Of a DNA stretch of 64,000 nt, positions 1-10,676 are shown piece by piece. Source of the DNA: Timema cristinae (taxonomy: Eukaryota > Arthropoda > Insecta > Phasmatodea > Timematidae). Numbering within the stretch: position 1 is the stretch's first letter; the number at the start of each line of letters is the position of its first letter. The stretch lies in NCBI GenBank assembly GCA_039000515.1, contig JBCFYV010002255.1, positions 22,689,963-22,753,962 on the forward strand, given 5' to 3'. The position numbers and the translations under genes were made by a program. The notes under the pieces are model-generated. The model saw only the letters and a program-made list of their open reading frames with translations. It was not told where the DNA came from and searched no databases.

Positions 1-161
1 GCACGCGTGCGGACAGAAATTGAACTTGTCAATACAATGCGTGGTTAAGAAATAACGAATAGAAACAATTAATTTGTTTTTTGATTAAATCTTGGAACGG
101 GCCGGATATAATCTTGTGGGTGGCCGGATGTGGCCCGCGGACCTTAGTTTGGATACCCCTG
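1..161. mobile_element. hAT-type transposon terminus, rest outside the window
   Basis: The segment ends at 161 in GGATACCCCTG after GGCCGG and GGCCCGCGG words. Read from the other strand this is a CAGGGGTATCCAAACT start followed by a CGCGGGCC block, a familiar layout for hAT (Charlie-like) ends. The other end and any transposase would lie to the left of the window, so the 8-bp target duplication cannot be tested. Confidence 0.5.
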
Positions 162-235
162 GGCTAGGGAGTTAAAGCCCTTCAAACCACCTCTTTCTTT
201 CTTTTTTTTTCCTAATTTACTCCCCTATACAAATA

Positions 236-320
236 AGTTTCCTCCGCCACTGAAGTCAACCAAGAGAAGGGTGCCCGCAATTTGCTTCTGTTACCGGGCT
301 GAGTCTGAGCACTTGGCTGG
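236..320. repeat. Fragment of a repeat shared with 5885-5990
   Basis: CCGCCACTGAAGTCA followed by a GCCTGCAATTTGC-like stretch and an ACCGGGC block recurs at about 5893-5985. The CGCCACTG word resembles a DNA-transposon end (CAGTGGCG on the other strand), but no partner end is visible at either site. Confidence 0.35.
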
Positions 321-423
321 CCTAGTTTCCACGTATGATTTATCGAATTTTGATTTATACTATACCCATATCATACCATCATATCATAGTATTAATGAAA
401 ATTTATGTCAAATTTATAAAAAC

Positions 424-570
424 GGTAACCCGCATTTGCGAGGATAGAGAATATAAAACCAATTAGTAAAAAATAACAGTACACTCTACCGGGATTTGAA
501 CCCCAATATCTCCGTCATCGCCAGTTTAGGTTATTGTGAGAGTGACGTCTTGGACCATGTGGTCACCGAA
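424..570 (-). mobile_element. SINE-2 fragment (head and body, no 3' tail)
   Basis: Read on the minus strand it has the SINE-2 tRNA-like head (GGTCACATGGTCCAAG-like box A region, GGTTCAAATCCC box B) and then the body with a short CTCCACGCAAATGCGGGT-like part. The shared tail is missing on the left, so this copy is broken. Confidence 0.6.
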
Positions 571-574
571 GAGA

Positions 575-823
575 GTAAAATATGATTTTATTCAGCAAGC
601 TCTTAAGGCATAATATTGAAACAAAAACCATAAATTATTCAATAATTCTAAAAAACAATCTTACATCGTCAATAAAAATCATCTTAAAACATTTATTTTG
701 TAAACGCATACTAAACAAAATTGTTTACAGCTCTGGCTGGATATTTGGTCTAGTCACCAAAATGGCCGGTAGGAATCTTCCTGTCAATATGTAGCTTATA
801 AAATGTCAATATACCCATTTGTC
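575..823 (+). mobile_element. NA-1 fragment interrupted by MITE-1
   Basis: Matches the first half of NA-1: a TTCAGCAAGC, ATTGAAACAAAAACCATAAA, TTTACAGCTC, AATGGCCGGTAGGAATCTTC series seen also at 10.1-10.4 kb and 48.2-48.7 kb. It stops where MITE-1 begins at 826. The sequence after the MITE does not resume NA-1, so the copy is truncated. The 70-codon open frame at 582-794 is a by-product of the repeat. Confidence 0.65.
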
Positions 824-825
824 TA

Positions 826-1045
826 CAGTAGCCCCATAGCTTCTTTGGTGCCGACTGACAGCTCACAGCTGACTTCTGACAGTCAACATTTGGGTATATA
901 CCTAAATTTGACCGTCAGAAGTGACAGCTGCCAAACACATGTTTTTGCATATCATACGGTTCGGCGTAGGGATACGTAATTTTGTCTGGTAACTTTTCAA
1001 AGTGGTCAGCTGTCAGTCAGCACCAAAGAAGCCATGGAGCTACTG
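826..1045. mobile_element. MITE-1 copy 1, TA-flanked
   Basis: Ends are CAGTAGCCCCATAGCTTC and its inverse near GAGCTACTG, with TA on both sides (824-825 and 1046-1047). The inverted ends run for about 50 bp, including GTGCTGACTGACAGCT. TA duplication and CAGTAG ends fit a Tc1/mariner/pogo-type non-autonomous element. There is no transposase. Confidence 0.8.
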
Positions 1046-1392
1046 TAGTAGAGTGAAGCCTGATTCACACTTTCACCAAAAATAAAAAGCAGAATATGAT
1101 TTAGTGGCGCAGCAATTAACAAGCTGTATGTTGACCCATGATGCATTGCAACACTAACTTAAAAGAGATGGTTATCAATCTATTTTATTTTCTAGTGGAT
1201 AAATATATATTTTAGATCATTGTCCTGAGGGTTGTTTACAAATTATAATGTTGTGTCGTGGCACAATCCAATACATCGATACACACTCTTTCCATTAACG
1301 GGTTATTTCAAATCTCTTCACAAAGTCGGCTTCTGGCTGTAGAGCGCATGCGTTGTCAAATACACATGCGCAATGATATGAGATGGTAGCTT

Positions 1393-2094
1393 CTGAGATT
1401 TGATTGGTTCTCCTGTGCCGAACATCTCAGGCAGAGCGGCTGAAGTAGAGATGAGTAGAACTTTAGTGGAACAGCTCACGCCGATAAAGTGAAAATCTTG
1501 TGATGGACTTAGAGTTCGTCACGTGATTACGTTTCTTGTCCTGCGTTAGTCTTTCGGCGGACGTGTGAATCCACAGTGTGTAAGTTCGTCAGTGGAATAG
1601 GGGAAGAGCTATCAGTACATGAACAAGAGGCCACGCAGGGTGAGATATTAAATTTAATCCCTCTCTCTCTATTTTGTACATTCATGTCTAAGTTTGATAG
1701 TGCTTAGACCGCTTAGGTGCGTCAAACTAAGCTGCAACCCACTTTCTAAAATAGCTTTGAAATCACCAACATCGTTAAAGTAAGAATCTACCTCACGATG
1801 TAGGATCTAGCATATCTGTATGTTTTCATCGTAGCATATTAAAACATACCTGTAAGTTACATCGTACATAAACAATCAATACATACATACACACATCATC
1901 ATATTATCAAGGGTTTTAACACCCTACAATGTTACTCGTTGAAGGCATCGTTCAACACACGAGATAAAACAAATCCTCCCCTCATATACATCACAGAAAA
2001 ACATAAATAAATAAAAAAAAGTAAGTAATTGTCTAGCAGAGCAAGGTATTTTCTCATAATTCTTGGCCAGCAGAAGCGACCAATCAAATCTCAG
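1393..2094. repeat. Segment bounded by a 16-bp perfect inverted repeat
   Basis: CTGAGATTTGATTGGT at 1393-1408 recurs inverted at 2079-2094, and similarity continues imperfectly inward. Between them lie an NA-1 3' portion and AT-rich DNA. It may be an old TIR element or two oppositely placed fragments of one repeat. I see no target duplication. Confidence 0.4.
1590..1792 (+). mobile_element. NA-1, distal third only
   Basis: Contains the NA-1 series AAGAGGCCACGCAGGGTGA, ATTTTGTACATT, GATAGTGCTTAGAC, GCTTAGGTGCGTCAA and ATAGCTTTGAAATCACCAAC, the last leading to the terminus. The proximal part is absent here. Confidence 0.65.
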
Positions 2095-2485
2095 CTTGCT
2101 AGGAGGAAAGGGGGGTGGGGGAAAAGTGGTGTTTGGATTACAAATGGCTGCTAATGTATCAGGGGACGGTTTGTGAATACATTATAATCTATCTGTTGCT
2201 ATAGGAAGAGAGAAAGAGTGGGGTTATGGGAGGGATATAGCCCTAAAGGGGGTTAAGAATTTAACGAGTTAGTTTTAATGTACCGAAGAAATAGATACTT
2301 CATGGAGCTTACGTAGACATTTGGACATATTGTATAATGTAGATTCTTTGTTTGAATCTTAATTTCTTTACGTCATATGTATAATGGTTTTTTTTGAGGT
2401 GATATATAGTGGTACATTCACGTGGTATATTAAAGGGTTTGTAAAAAAAAGAATTTTATAGATCCTTCGCGTCTTCGAATTCTTG
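1800..2485. other. Unassigned AT-rich stretch
   Basis: I see short purine runs, a CATACATACACACATCATC tract near 1885 and a G-rich run near 2110, but no frame longer than about 60 codons and no recognised repeat apart from the inverted-repeat end at 2079-2094. Confidence 0.5.
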
Positions 2486-2490
2486 ACTCT

Positions 2491-2853
2491 TTGAAGTGTG
2501 GATGTAGGTAATGCAAAAAAAGGCCCGTATTTTTGCATTGTTTATAGCAAATTTTGGATAAAATTAATTAAATATTGTTTCTGTACAAACATAGAGTTTA
2601 ACATTATTTACATAGTGATATCAACAGTTATTGAATATTTGTCATAAGCATAACGGTATAACATGACAAACTTTTTAAATGAAGATAAAAAGTTGTCATT
2701 AAATTCCAGGACATCCTTTACAGATGTTCAAGAACTGTCGATATCACCATGTGAAGAAAATTAAACTCTATGTTTGTACTGGAACAGTATTTGATTTATT
2801 TTGACCAACATAATGTTTTTATAAAAAAAATCTTACCTTTTCTCACGTTCAAC
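2491..2853. mobile_element. FB-1 fold-back element, copy 1
   Basis: Left arm: GATGTAGGTAATGC, TTTATAGCAAATTTTGG, ATAGAGTTTAAC, GATATCAACAGTTATTGAAT. After a centre near ACTTTTTAAATGAAGAT the same words return inverted (GTTCAAGAACTGTCGATATC, TTAAACTCTATG, TTTATTTTGACCAAC). The arms are diverged but still pair over most of about 170 bp each. No coding potential. Confidence 0.75.
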
Positions 2854-2855
2854 TT

Positions 2856-3717
2856 TAGGCCCATTCTATACGGACGCTGAAAGCGCCGCGTTCTTGACGA
2901 TGACGCCTGTCTGCACTTTGATTAATCTACAATAGACGTTAAACATGGCGCGTTTTTGAAGCCGCGAAAACGCGATGAAAGCGTTGAACAAGATATACAC
3001 GGCGTTTATAGAGTGGAACTGTAGCGTTCAATGGCGGGTTCCTCAGAAAATGGACACCGTGCAGATAGGATGTATTGGTGTGATTAATATTTAGAAGGGT
3101 ATTATGAACATTCTGAAAGAGAAGAAACACTTTGGGGACTTATCCATTACTAGACAATAATCTCTCAACAGGACAGTTTCATACCATGTTTAAAAATCAT
3201 AGAATAAATGCAGATACGTTTTTTCAATATCATATACAGTAGCCCCATAGCTTCTTTGGTGCTGACTGATAGCTCAGAACTGACAACTGACGGCTTTGAA
3301 AAGTTACCGGACCAAATTATGTATTCCTCCGCCGAACCATATGATCTGCAAAAACATCTGTTTAGCAGCTGTCACTTCTGACAGTCATCATTTAGGTATA
3401 TACATAAATGTTGCTGTGAGCTGTCAGTCAGCACCAAAGAAGCCACGGGGCTACTGTAATGTCAGTGACGTCATTTGATGAGCTTTTGTGTTTTGTTTGT
3501 GAACAAATAAGAAAAACACGATATACGGTTATGAAGAAAAGTGTCGATTGAACAATCACAATGCGAGAGAAGTGTTTCTTCGAAACTGCCATGAAAACGC
3601 TCTGTATAGTTTCACCAGCACTAGCAATGTCAACGTCGTTAACGCTTCCGGTTACGTTGAAAGCATCGCTAACGCCAACACACTAGACGCTTAAAACTCT
3701 CGTATGGATTGGACCTT
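2856..3717. mobile_element. Non-autonomous TIR element carrying a MITE-1
   Basis: The left end (AGGCCCATTCTATACGGACG) and right end (CGTATGGATTGGACCTTAA) are inverted versions of each other. Both flanks are T/A-rich with TTTA and TTAA, so a TTAA-type target site is possible but unproven. The interior has GCG-rich stretches (AAGCGCCGCG, AAGCGTT) at both ends. MITE-1 copy 2 sits inside, so this element is older. Its terminal design resembles the element at 20822-21567. Confidence 0.55.
3237..3456. mobile_element. MITE-1 copy 2, TA-flanked
   Basis: CAGTAGCCCCATAGCTTC at the left, GGGGCTACTG at the right, TA at 3235-3236 and 3457-3458. It lies inside the TIR element at 2856-3717. The open frame at 3296-3478 crosses its right end and is not a gene. 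Confidence 0.82.
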
Positions 3718-4210
3718 AAGGACTCTGCCTACCTGTGAAATCACGGCTGGTCGAGATAGGATTTCCAATGTTAATGAGTTTATGTTTTACTCAGAGAACT
3801 TTAAAGATGTAACTTTAAACAAAAACTAAAAATTCTTAAATAACTTAGTTCTACAAAATAGTATTATAGTGTCGAAAATGTATTCTTTTTTATCTTTAAG
3901 AAATTTTTTTAGACGTATTTATTTATAAATCCTCTAGTCGGTGACCTGGTGGTCTAGGGGTAAGGTGTCATACTTCTGTGCTGGGGGTCCGGTGTTCAAT
4001 CCTTGGTCCCGGCACAGATTTATCTGATTACCAAACCCTTCCTTCACCTCTGACAAGACATCTTGTGAATGTGTGGAATGCCAGGCCTCCACTGTGGTTC
4101 GGATTCCACGTTAAACTGTAGGCCCTCCATTTAATATCACAATCACCCTACCATTACACATTAGCGTAAGTGCGTACAACCCGAATGGGTAGTAAGACAC
4201 GGTGCTGCTA

Positions 4211-4263
<53 letters not shown>

Positions 4264-4640
4264 TAAATCCTCTACAACAGCTTGGTTTGGTCACGAAAAT
4301 GCCCTGTCAGTATATTCCCGCCAGGATATAGATTAAAAATGTCCATGGTAGCATATGTCTATTTAGAATATAAGACAAGGAAAAGGTAAAATTAAAAAGT
4401 AAGTCAATGCTTCTAAGGTGCAAATATTAAAGTGACTGTGTAAACACGTCAGAGGACGAGGGAAAAGTGTTCTAAGAACATAGATAAGAGCCTTCTCAGG
4501 GTGAAAATCTATTTTATTATCTTTCTTTTTTTTTCTTTCGTATATTTGAGTCTGATAGTGTTTAAACTGCTTAAGTGCGTCAAATTAAGATGCAACTCGC
4601 TTCGCAAAATAGCTTTGAAATCTCCTTGTAGGCGACTTCT
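3718..4640 (+). mobile_element. NA-1, near full length, split by SINE-1
   Basis: Starts CTTAAGGACTCTGCCTACC, runs through ACTTTAAACAAAAACTAAAA to TTTATAAATCCTCTA, and resumes after the SINE with CTACAACAGCTTGGTTTGG, TTCCCGCCAGGATATAG, CTTCTCAGGGTGAAAATC and AAATAGCTTTGAAATCTCC. Removing the SINE and one 12-bp duplication restores a normal-length NA-1. The 91-codon frame at 4501-4776 begins in its distal part and is not a gene. Confidence 0.75.
3937..4262 (+). mobile_element. SINE-1, full length, perfect 12-bp target duplication
   Basis: tRNA-like head GTGACCTGGTGGTCTAGGGG (box A) and GTGTTCAATCC (box B), body with CCAAACCCTTCCTTCACC, then the tail GGGTAGTAAGACACGGTGCT and a long (TAA)n. The flank ATAAATCCTCTA is duplicated at 3925-3936 and 4263-4274. 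This is the cleanest retroposition in the window and sits inside NA-1. Confidence 0.92.
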
Positions 4641-4724
4641 TTTAGGTTGGGTGGAAGGGAACGCAAGAGAATGTAAAGAGTTTTGCAGTTTTTATATCAA
4701 AACTGTGTATTACAAATTTTTGAA

Positions 4725-4900
4725 CATGTTTACATTAATGAATCAAATATCCAAAGCTATTATTTATGCATTTTAGTGAGGATTACTCCATCTAGATATC
4801 ATATTGTGAAAATTTAAAAATGACACCCGGACACGGGATGATATCTAGATGCACTAAAATGTATAAATATTTGCTTCGGCTATTTGATTAATTAATATGC
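4725..4900. repeat. Long imperfect palindrome (fold-back)
   Basis: CATCTAGATATCAT at 4789-4802 is perfectly inverted at 4838-4851. The pairing continues outward: GCATTTTAGTG with CACTAAAATGT, TATTTAT with ATAAATA, and AATCAAATA with TATTTGATTA. The left arm has about 10 extra bases. The loop carries TGACACCCGGACACGGGA, which is also the SINE-5 tail. Confidence 0.7.
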
Positions 4901-5087
4901 AATCCTTAACAGTTATAATAATTGTACAAGTGGCAGTATTAAGCCAATTACCGAAACTAAGATGGGTGCGTTATCTGATAGCTCATGATCTTAATAAAAT
5001 CACACATTAGTAGCCGAAGATTTACGCACGTCCATCATAAACTCTGCCTTAAAATATGAGTGAAGAATGACCCTGGACACGGGACGA

Positions 5088-5180
5088 ATCCTGGATAGCT
5101 CAGTGGTTAGAGCATTGGCGTACTAATCCAAAGGTCCCGATTCAATTCCCGTGACCAGGTGTCATTTTTCAATTTTCAGA
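5088..5180 (+). mobile_element. SINE-5, tRNA-like head
   Basis: GGATAGCTCAGTGGTTAGAG gives a good D-arm and box A; GATTCAATTCC is a box B. The T-arm does not pair well and the acceptor stem is only partly formed (CCTGG/CCAGG), so I take it as a tRNA-derived SINE, not a working tRNA. A second copy on the other strand at 44690-44782 shares the downstream CCAGGTGTCA and the head. Confidence 0.6.
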
Positions 5181-5184
5181 ATAT

Positions 5185-6310
5185 GATAAGTTTACATTAG
5201 TTGTAGTAAGTAAAATAGTTTTCATCGAATTGCAAAATATGCAATTATTTGGTGTTCTATTGATTCTTAGGAAAACATGTGTCATTGGAATTTGTCTTGT
5301 TGGCTATCGAAGAGACATCCATCCAACATATTATATTTTTAAGAATTAAATAATTATTTATATGTATAAGGAAAAAAAATCTTTTTGAAATATTCATTTT
5401 TAGTATTATATATATTTTTTTAATTATTTTTTTATTGAAGATTATTTTATTTATATTTTTATTTTTACAATTTTTCTTGTTTTCAAAACTTTGCTTGTCA
5501 AAAGTGACAGCACATAAATTGTTTTGACTAAGGGATACATTATAGCAATCTAGTAACTTTTATAGAAATATGGAATTCATACTTAAAGCAACGAATGATT
5601 ATACAGATGAGCCACTGCACTGCCCTTTTTTTATGATTAAAGGGCCTCTATGGATAGCCCAATCAGGTCCACCACGAGGAAGGGGGGGGGGTCTATTTGT
5701 ACCATGGTACCGTTTATGTTTTGGTTTATGGGGAAGGACCACTCTAAATAGTTTAAAGAATTTTCTAATAATATTTCTAGACGAAGACCACTGTAAATAT
5801 GTTCTAGATATTTGATTTGGGAGGGTCCCAAACCCTCTCAAAAATCTTTTTTTCTTTTTGCTAATTGCGCCTTAGAAAAATAAGGCGTCACTGCCACTGA
5901 AGTCAGATATTACAAAGCGAGGGGAGCCTGCAATTTGCCCCCCACCCCCTTTACCCTGGCACCGGGCCCCATATGAGCAATTGGTGGGCCTGAGCCCAAT
6001 ATGTCTCCATACCCCCTTCGCCAGAGTTTAAATCCTAAAAATCATTATGAGTCCTATTAACAGTAGGTAGCAAGCAGTATAACTTTAAAAGATATCAGTA
6101 CCTTGGTTTTACTTTACATACGGATAATTAGGAACAAAACAGCTGAAAGAAAAGCATAAGGATTTTTTATATTTATATGAAAAAAAAAAGAAATCCAAAT
6201 ACACAATTCATATTGATAGCGATGATAGTTTATTTTAATCTAACAACTTAAAAAAACTATTGTTCAGAGAATTAATCTCATACTCTCATTGTTTGGTTTC
6301 TAAAACCACA
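5185..6310. other. Unassigned AT-rich DNA with a possible DNA-element end
   Basis: Mostly A/T runs. A G-run lies at 5683-5692. At 5885-5990 is the repeat also seen at 236-320 (CTGCCACTGAAGTCAG, CCTGCAATTTGCC). The overlapping frames of 64-81 codons at 5570-5841, on both strands, have no recognisable domain. Confidence 0.45.
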
Positions 6311-6313
6311 GTT

Positions 6314-6703
6314 AAGCATGAGGATATAGGTAACGCGAAAAAAGGTTAGTGTTTTTGCAGTTTTTATAGCAAAATATTTTTCTGCCAATATAAATAAAAA
6401 AATCTCCGGTAGTAACGAAGAGAATTTAATTTTTTCTTTCCAATGTAATATCAACAATTGTTGAGTAATTGTCATGAAAATCTCTAGAAATGAGCAGAAA
6501 TTAATAGAAAAATTTTGTCAGACAAATTTAAGGACATTCTTGACAGATATTCAAGAAATTTTAAGTTCAACATGTGAATAAAATTAATCTCTTTGTTCAT
6601 ACTGCAACAATATTTCCTTTATTTTTGCAAAAAAAAAAATGTTGATATAAAAACCACACAAAACTGTCCATTCCTCGCGTACATTACATTCCCACCCTAA
6701 GAG
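6314..6703. mobile_element. FB-1 fold-back element, copy 2
   Basis: Left arm: GGATATAGGTAACGCGAAAA, TTTTTATAGCAAAATA, ATATCAACAATTGTTGAGTA. Inverted return: TATTCAAGAAATTTTAAG, ATTAATCTCTTTGTTC, TTTATTTTTGCAAAA, CTCGCGTACATTACATTCCC. The 65-codon minus-strand frame is contained in it. Confidence 0.7.
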
Positions 6704-6782
6704 TTCCTATCTTAGGCCATGCGATCACCAAAGTGGGCTATTTAAAAAGTTTTTTTTTCATTTATTTGAAAAATATTACGTA

Positions 6783-7095
6783 CACTCTGAACCGACTGAT
6801 TATATCAGTACAGAAGAATTTCTATGAGCGAGAGTGAAAGGGTTTATCAATTTCCTTGAAAGGTATGTTCTCACAACTCTCAGGGTTATTTTACATGCCA
6901 CAACCGACATGGGACCGACGGATTTACTTCCCCTCAGAAGGAAGTTGTGCTACGTATTTTTATCGTTTGATAAAAAAATCCGTTGAATCCGGCTGGATTT
7001 GAACCCTACGAATATCAGGTCTTGGGGCATATTTCATAATGAAATCTGTATAAACGCCAGGGAAAGGTGTCACTAACTACCATTCTGACCTGTTA
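6783..7095 (-). mobile_element. SINE-3, diverged
   Basis: Same order of words as the plus-strand copy at 31784-32050: CTCTGAACCGACTGATTAT, TTTCTATGAGCGAGAGTGAA, TTACATGCCACAACCGACAT, CGTTTGATAAAAAAATCC, GGATTTGAACCCTACG (box B inverted). The head at about 7000-7095 is weakly preserved. Confidence 0.6.
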
Positions 7096-8480
7096 GTCTC
7101 AAGCTAAAAGGTATCAATTTTAATTGCACTCGACTGCCTTACAAGTGGAGGACCTTACCCCCGCCTCGCTCTGTGGCATGAAGAAGGACGTAAGGACAGA
7201 CGGATAGACAAGACAGATAGATAGACGGACATACACAAAGCTGGCGACCCAGCACACCATCGGGGCGATGCGGTCAAATAAAACAAAAAAATAATAATAA
7301 AATAAAGGAGAGAAAGAAGAGTTATACATATATAGTGTAGTTGAACAACAACAAAAAATATATATAAAGAAAAAAAAATCTTTTTTTTTAAAGAAAAGAA
7401 AGAATAATAAAAAAAAATAAGAAAACAAGACCGCACGAGTTATGTAGAGTTGTTTGAAAACCTTGAGCTTATGCTTGTTTGTTGAAGTGACCTTCGTTTC
7501 ACTTCTTCTTGGTCGAACACACTTTTTTTTTTTTTTTTTTTTTTCGAAAAATAGAAAAATATATATCTATATGAGGTGGAAAGATAAATGTAGAAGAATA
7601 AATTTAGGAAAAAGGTAAAACCAAATGGAATGATATAAAGATGGGATAATTTGAAATAAAGACACGGTAGTTTGCTATTCCTTTTATTATTTTTTTTTTA
7701 CTTGTTTCTATCCTGGAAATATTTTCCCCAAGTTACCTGTCGGCATGATGGCCGAAGAACAACGGCTTCTCTTATCGCCCACGTCTCGGTAATATACCAT
7801 CAGCTTCTGTTAATTCCTTCCTATTCTTCTGTCGGCTGCATTTCTATCTAAGAGTATACGAGCTAGTCTGAGAGAACATTGCTAATAATTAGTAATTTCA
7901 CTCCAATGAAAATCTCTCTCTCTCTCTCTTTGTTCTTATTTTACCACCTTAGGTATTTCTCATTCGAATTTATCCTTAAGTCGTGGAACTATGTGAGAGA
8001 GAAAAGACACACAGACAAGAAAGCATTAGAAAAAGAACAAGGCTGGACAACAATTTTTATTTTAGTTTGTGAGAATTCACAATTACTCTCTTTTTTTTTT
8101 TTTTTTTTTTTTTGCTTTATCGTGTAGTAGAGAGTATTATAACCGTGATAATTCTCCACTTTGATATTAAGGTTGATTTTGGACGATTTTAATCAAAAAC
8201 GTATTTTTTTTACAAAATTGATATCGATGTTTATTCCTGGGTCACCAGAAACATTTTGATATATTTAGATGTTATGTGCTCACAACTTCAGGCAAGATCA
8301 TGATTTTAATCCTAGCTCTAAAACTAATTGTATTATATTAAAGAACTGTATTTGAAAATTGTAAATATTTTATTCAAAATATATATTTTGGGTAGTGTTT
8401 CATATGTTCAAGGTGCAAGGTGGTGCTTCATTCAGCCAAGCTAACCATAAACATTTAATACGATACAAATCAGGACACAT
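7096..8480. other. Unassigned low-complexity stretch
   Basis: Holds A/G-rich and T-rich tracts: (A/G)n near 7300-7430, poly-T at 7520-7545 and 8090-8113, and a (CT)n run near 7915-7930. The frames of 82-102 codons here translate to F/Y/L/S-rich runs from these tracts. No repeat family or gene recognised. Confidence 0.5.
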
Positions 8481-8482
8481 TT

Positions 8483-9020
8483 ACTAAACCAGAATGGAAT
8501 GGGCCGTTCTCACATAGGAAACTGGCCCATTCCATTGAATTTCAGGTAGGTGTCGTCACTTACTTAGTGTCGCACCGCACTTGAGGCGTACTAAATTTGA
8601 CTATGAAACTGGCCCTTAGGCCCAGTTTCATAGTTAAATTTAGTACGCCTCAAGTGCGGCGCTACACTAAGTACAAGACGACACCTACCTGAAATTGAAT
8701 GGAATGGGCCAGTTTCCTATGCGAGAACGCCCATTCCATTCTGGTTTAGTAGGTGTCGTCATGTACTTAGTGTAGCGCCGCACTGAGGCGTACTAAATTT
8801 GACTATGAAACTGGGCCTTAGGGCCAGTTTCATAGTCAAATTTAGTACGCTCAAGTGTGGCGCTACACTAAACACAAGACGACACCTACCTAAACTCGAA
8901 TGAATGGGCCAGTTTCCAATGCGAGAACGGCCCATTCCATTCTGGTTTAGGTAGGTGTCGTCATGTACTTAGTGTAGCGCCGCACTTGAGGAGTACTAAA
9001 TTTGACTATGAAACTGGCCC
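8483..9020. mobile_element. Tandem array of a TTA-flanked Harbinger-like MITE (2 full + 1 partial)
   Basis: Units at 8619-8817 and 8821-9020 (199-200 bp) each begin GGSCCAGTTTCATAG and end CTATGAAACTGGSCC. Exactly TTA separates neighbours (8616-8618, 8818-8820) and TTA follows the last (9021-9023). A truncated unit in the opposite internal orientation occupies 8483-8615. The arms are nearly perfect inverted repeats of about 70 bp (TTTAGTACGC, GCGCTACACTAAG, GACGACACCTACC) around a centre with AATGGAATGGGCC. TTA target and GGG-type ends fit PIF/Harbinger. Confidence 0.8.
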
Positions 9021-9024
9021 TTAG

Positions 9025-9860
9025 TCTTTAACTCGGTTCCAAAGAATGAACGTAATAAGTAATACCTTGTTAAGACCAAATATTTTAGTCATCTTTCCAT
9101 GATTTGAACCCCAAACTCTCCACCACCAGTCAACCAGATAATACGAGGTTAACGTATCTTCACTTGTCTACTGGTGTAGGATAACATTATTAGTGATACA
9201 CCTGATTTAAAATAAAAATTAACATCTAGCAGTCGTAACAACACATCGTGTTTTTCACAACGACATAATATCCATGATTATGGTACTATAGTACCAAAAC
9301 ATGTCGGAATGAAGTAATCCAGCATCTTTCCAGTGCTGGATATCATAAAGGAGTAATGGGACAAAGACACATATAAGACTTAGATTATTCTACATTACAT
9401 AACCACGTCATTTAATTTGTTTGACATTTTGGCAAATATTAACCTAATTTCCTAATTCGTACCACATTATATTATATCTAATATTTTTGTATACATATTT
9501 TAATGCGTCAATTTATGTTTTAGACTTTTCATCGACTTGTTTGAGATTTATATTTTAGTTGATGATGCATTATAATTTTATATAAATGTTCATATCTTCC
9601 ATCATGTTTTTTCACCAAAATTAATTTAAATTACACATTTTTGTGCTTGTTAATTTCACTCAATACATCTACCACTTTATTAACGGTTTAATTTATAAAT
9701 TAATTTTCTATTTATTTTTCTAGATCAACTTATCTAAGTCTTAATTTTTATTATAACCACTCCTTAAGTTCAACCACTTTTTAGAATGTTTTTAAAATGT
9801 GATTTAAATTATTTAAGTGTTTCAGACACGTAACGCAATATCGGTTACAACCAAATTTGA
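9025..9860. other. Unassigned AT-rich stretch
   Basis: Mostly T-rich. A GATTTGAACCCC word near 9100 might be a decayed inverted box B. No frame above 60 codons. Confidence 0.5.
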
Positions 9861-9861
9861 T

Positions 9862-9933
9862 TTATAGGCTCAGTTGGCTATGCGTTTGGCTACTTAACTA
9901 AAGATACCTAGTTTGATTCCCAGCATGGCTACA

Positions 9934-9973
<40 letters not shown>

Positions 9974-9975
9974 TG
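9862..9975 (+). mobile_element. tRNA-derived unit ending in (TA)n
   Basis: GGCTCAGTTGGCTATGCG reads as a box A/D-arm, and AGTTTGATTCCCAGC as a box B at normal spacing, directly followed by a (TA)n run at about 9931-9973. It looks like a short SINE or tRNA retropseudogene. Only one copy is seen, and the stems are poor for a functional tRNA. Confidence 0.45.
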
Positions 9976-10087
9976 AGGTTTGCCTTTTGCACTTGGGATT
10001 GAGGGGTAATGGTGGTGTGTACTATGTGCTATCACGATTATATATTTAAATTAGTTTGTAATTATAGTAATTTGATTCATAGACTGC

Positions 10088-10676
10088 ACCTTAAAGACGT
10101 TTCCTGCTTGTGACGTAATGGTAGGTCAAGATAAGATTTCCCATTTTAGTTAATTTACGTTTTATTCAGCGAGTTTTAATGATTTAACGTTGAAACAAAA
10201 ACCATAAATTCTTAAATAATTTTAAAAATAGTTTTACAGTACCACAAAATTATTTTTATTGTATAGTGAATTTCTTAGACGTAATTTCTTATAACCAATT
10301 TACAACTCAGGCTATTTGGCTTGGTCATAAAAAATAGTGTGTAGAAATCTTACTGCCAGGATGAAGATTTAAAAAAAATCCGTGATAGTATATGTCTATC
10401 TTAAGTAGAAAACCAGAAAAGGGTAATTTTAAAAAGCAAGTCAATGTTTTCAAGGAGCAACCAGTATAGTGAGTGTGTAAACTCGTCAGATAAAGAGTGG
10501 AAGTGTCATCAGTAGATAAATAAGAAGCCTCATAGAGTGAACTACTAATTTTCTTTCCTCTCTTTCTATTTCGTACATTGGTGTTTAGGTGTTATATGCC
10601 TATACTGCTTAGGTGCTTCAAGTTAAGATTCAACCCGCTTCGCAAAATAGCCTCATGATCTCCAAGTAGACACACT
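10088..10676 (+). mobile_element. NA-1, full length (about 585 bp)
   Basis: Uninterrupted reference copy: starts CCTTAAAGACGTTTCCTGC and TTGTGACGTAATGG, then ACGTTGAAACAAAAACCAT, CAACTCAGGCTATTTGGC, ACTGCCAGGATGAAG, TATATGTCTATC, GAAGCCTCATAGAGTGAA, TGCTTAGGTGCTTCAAG, and ends TGATCTCCAAGTAGACAC. The termini are imperfect inverted repeats around a GTTGCCTAC core. No reading frame of note. Confidence 0.78.

Noticed and set aside
3296..3478. Similar 60-79 codon proteins at 3296, 21244, 30003 (minus) and 36297 as a possible gene family
   Set aside because: All lie in MITE-1 copies; the similarity is that of the DNA repeat, the frames start at different points and run past the element ends, and no domain is present.
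5088..5180. Functional tRNA genes at 5088, 9862, 44690 and 49378
   Set aside because: Each has box A and B words but poor T-arm or acceptor pairing; two share a SINE tail. I treat them as SINE heads or pseudogenes.
7120..7436. 102- and 93-codon minus-strand frames rich in F, Y and L
   Set aside because: They are translations of A/G-rich simple sequence on the opposite strand.
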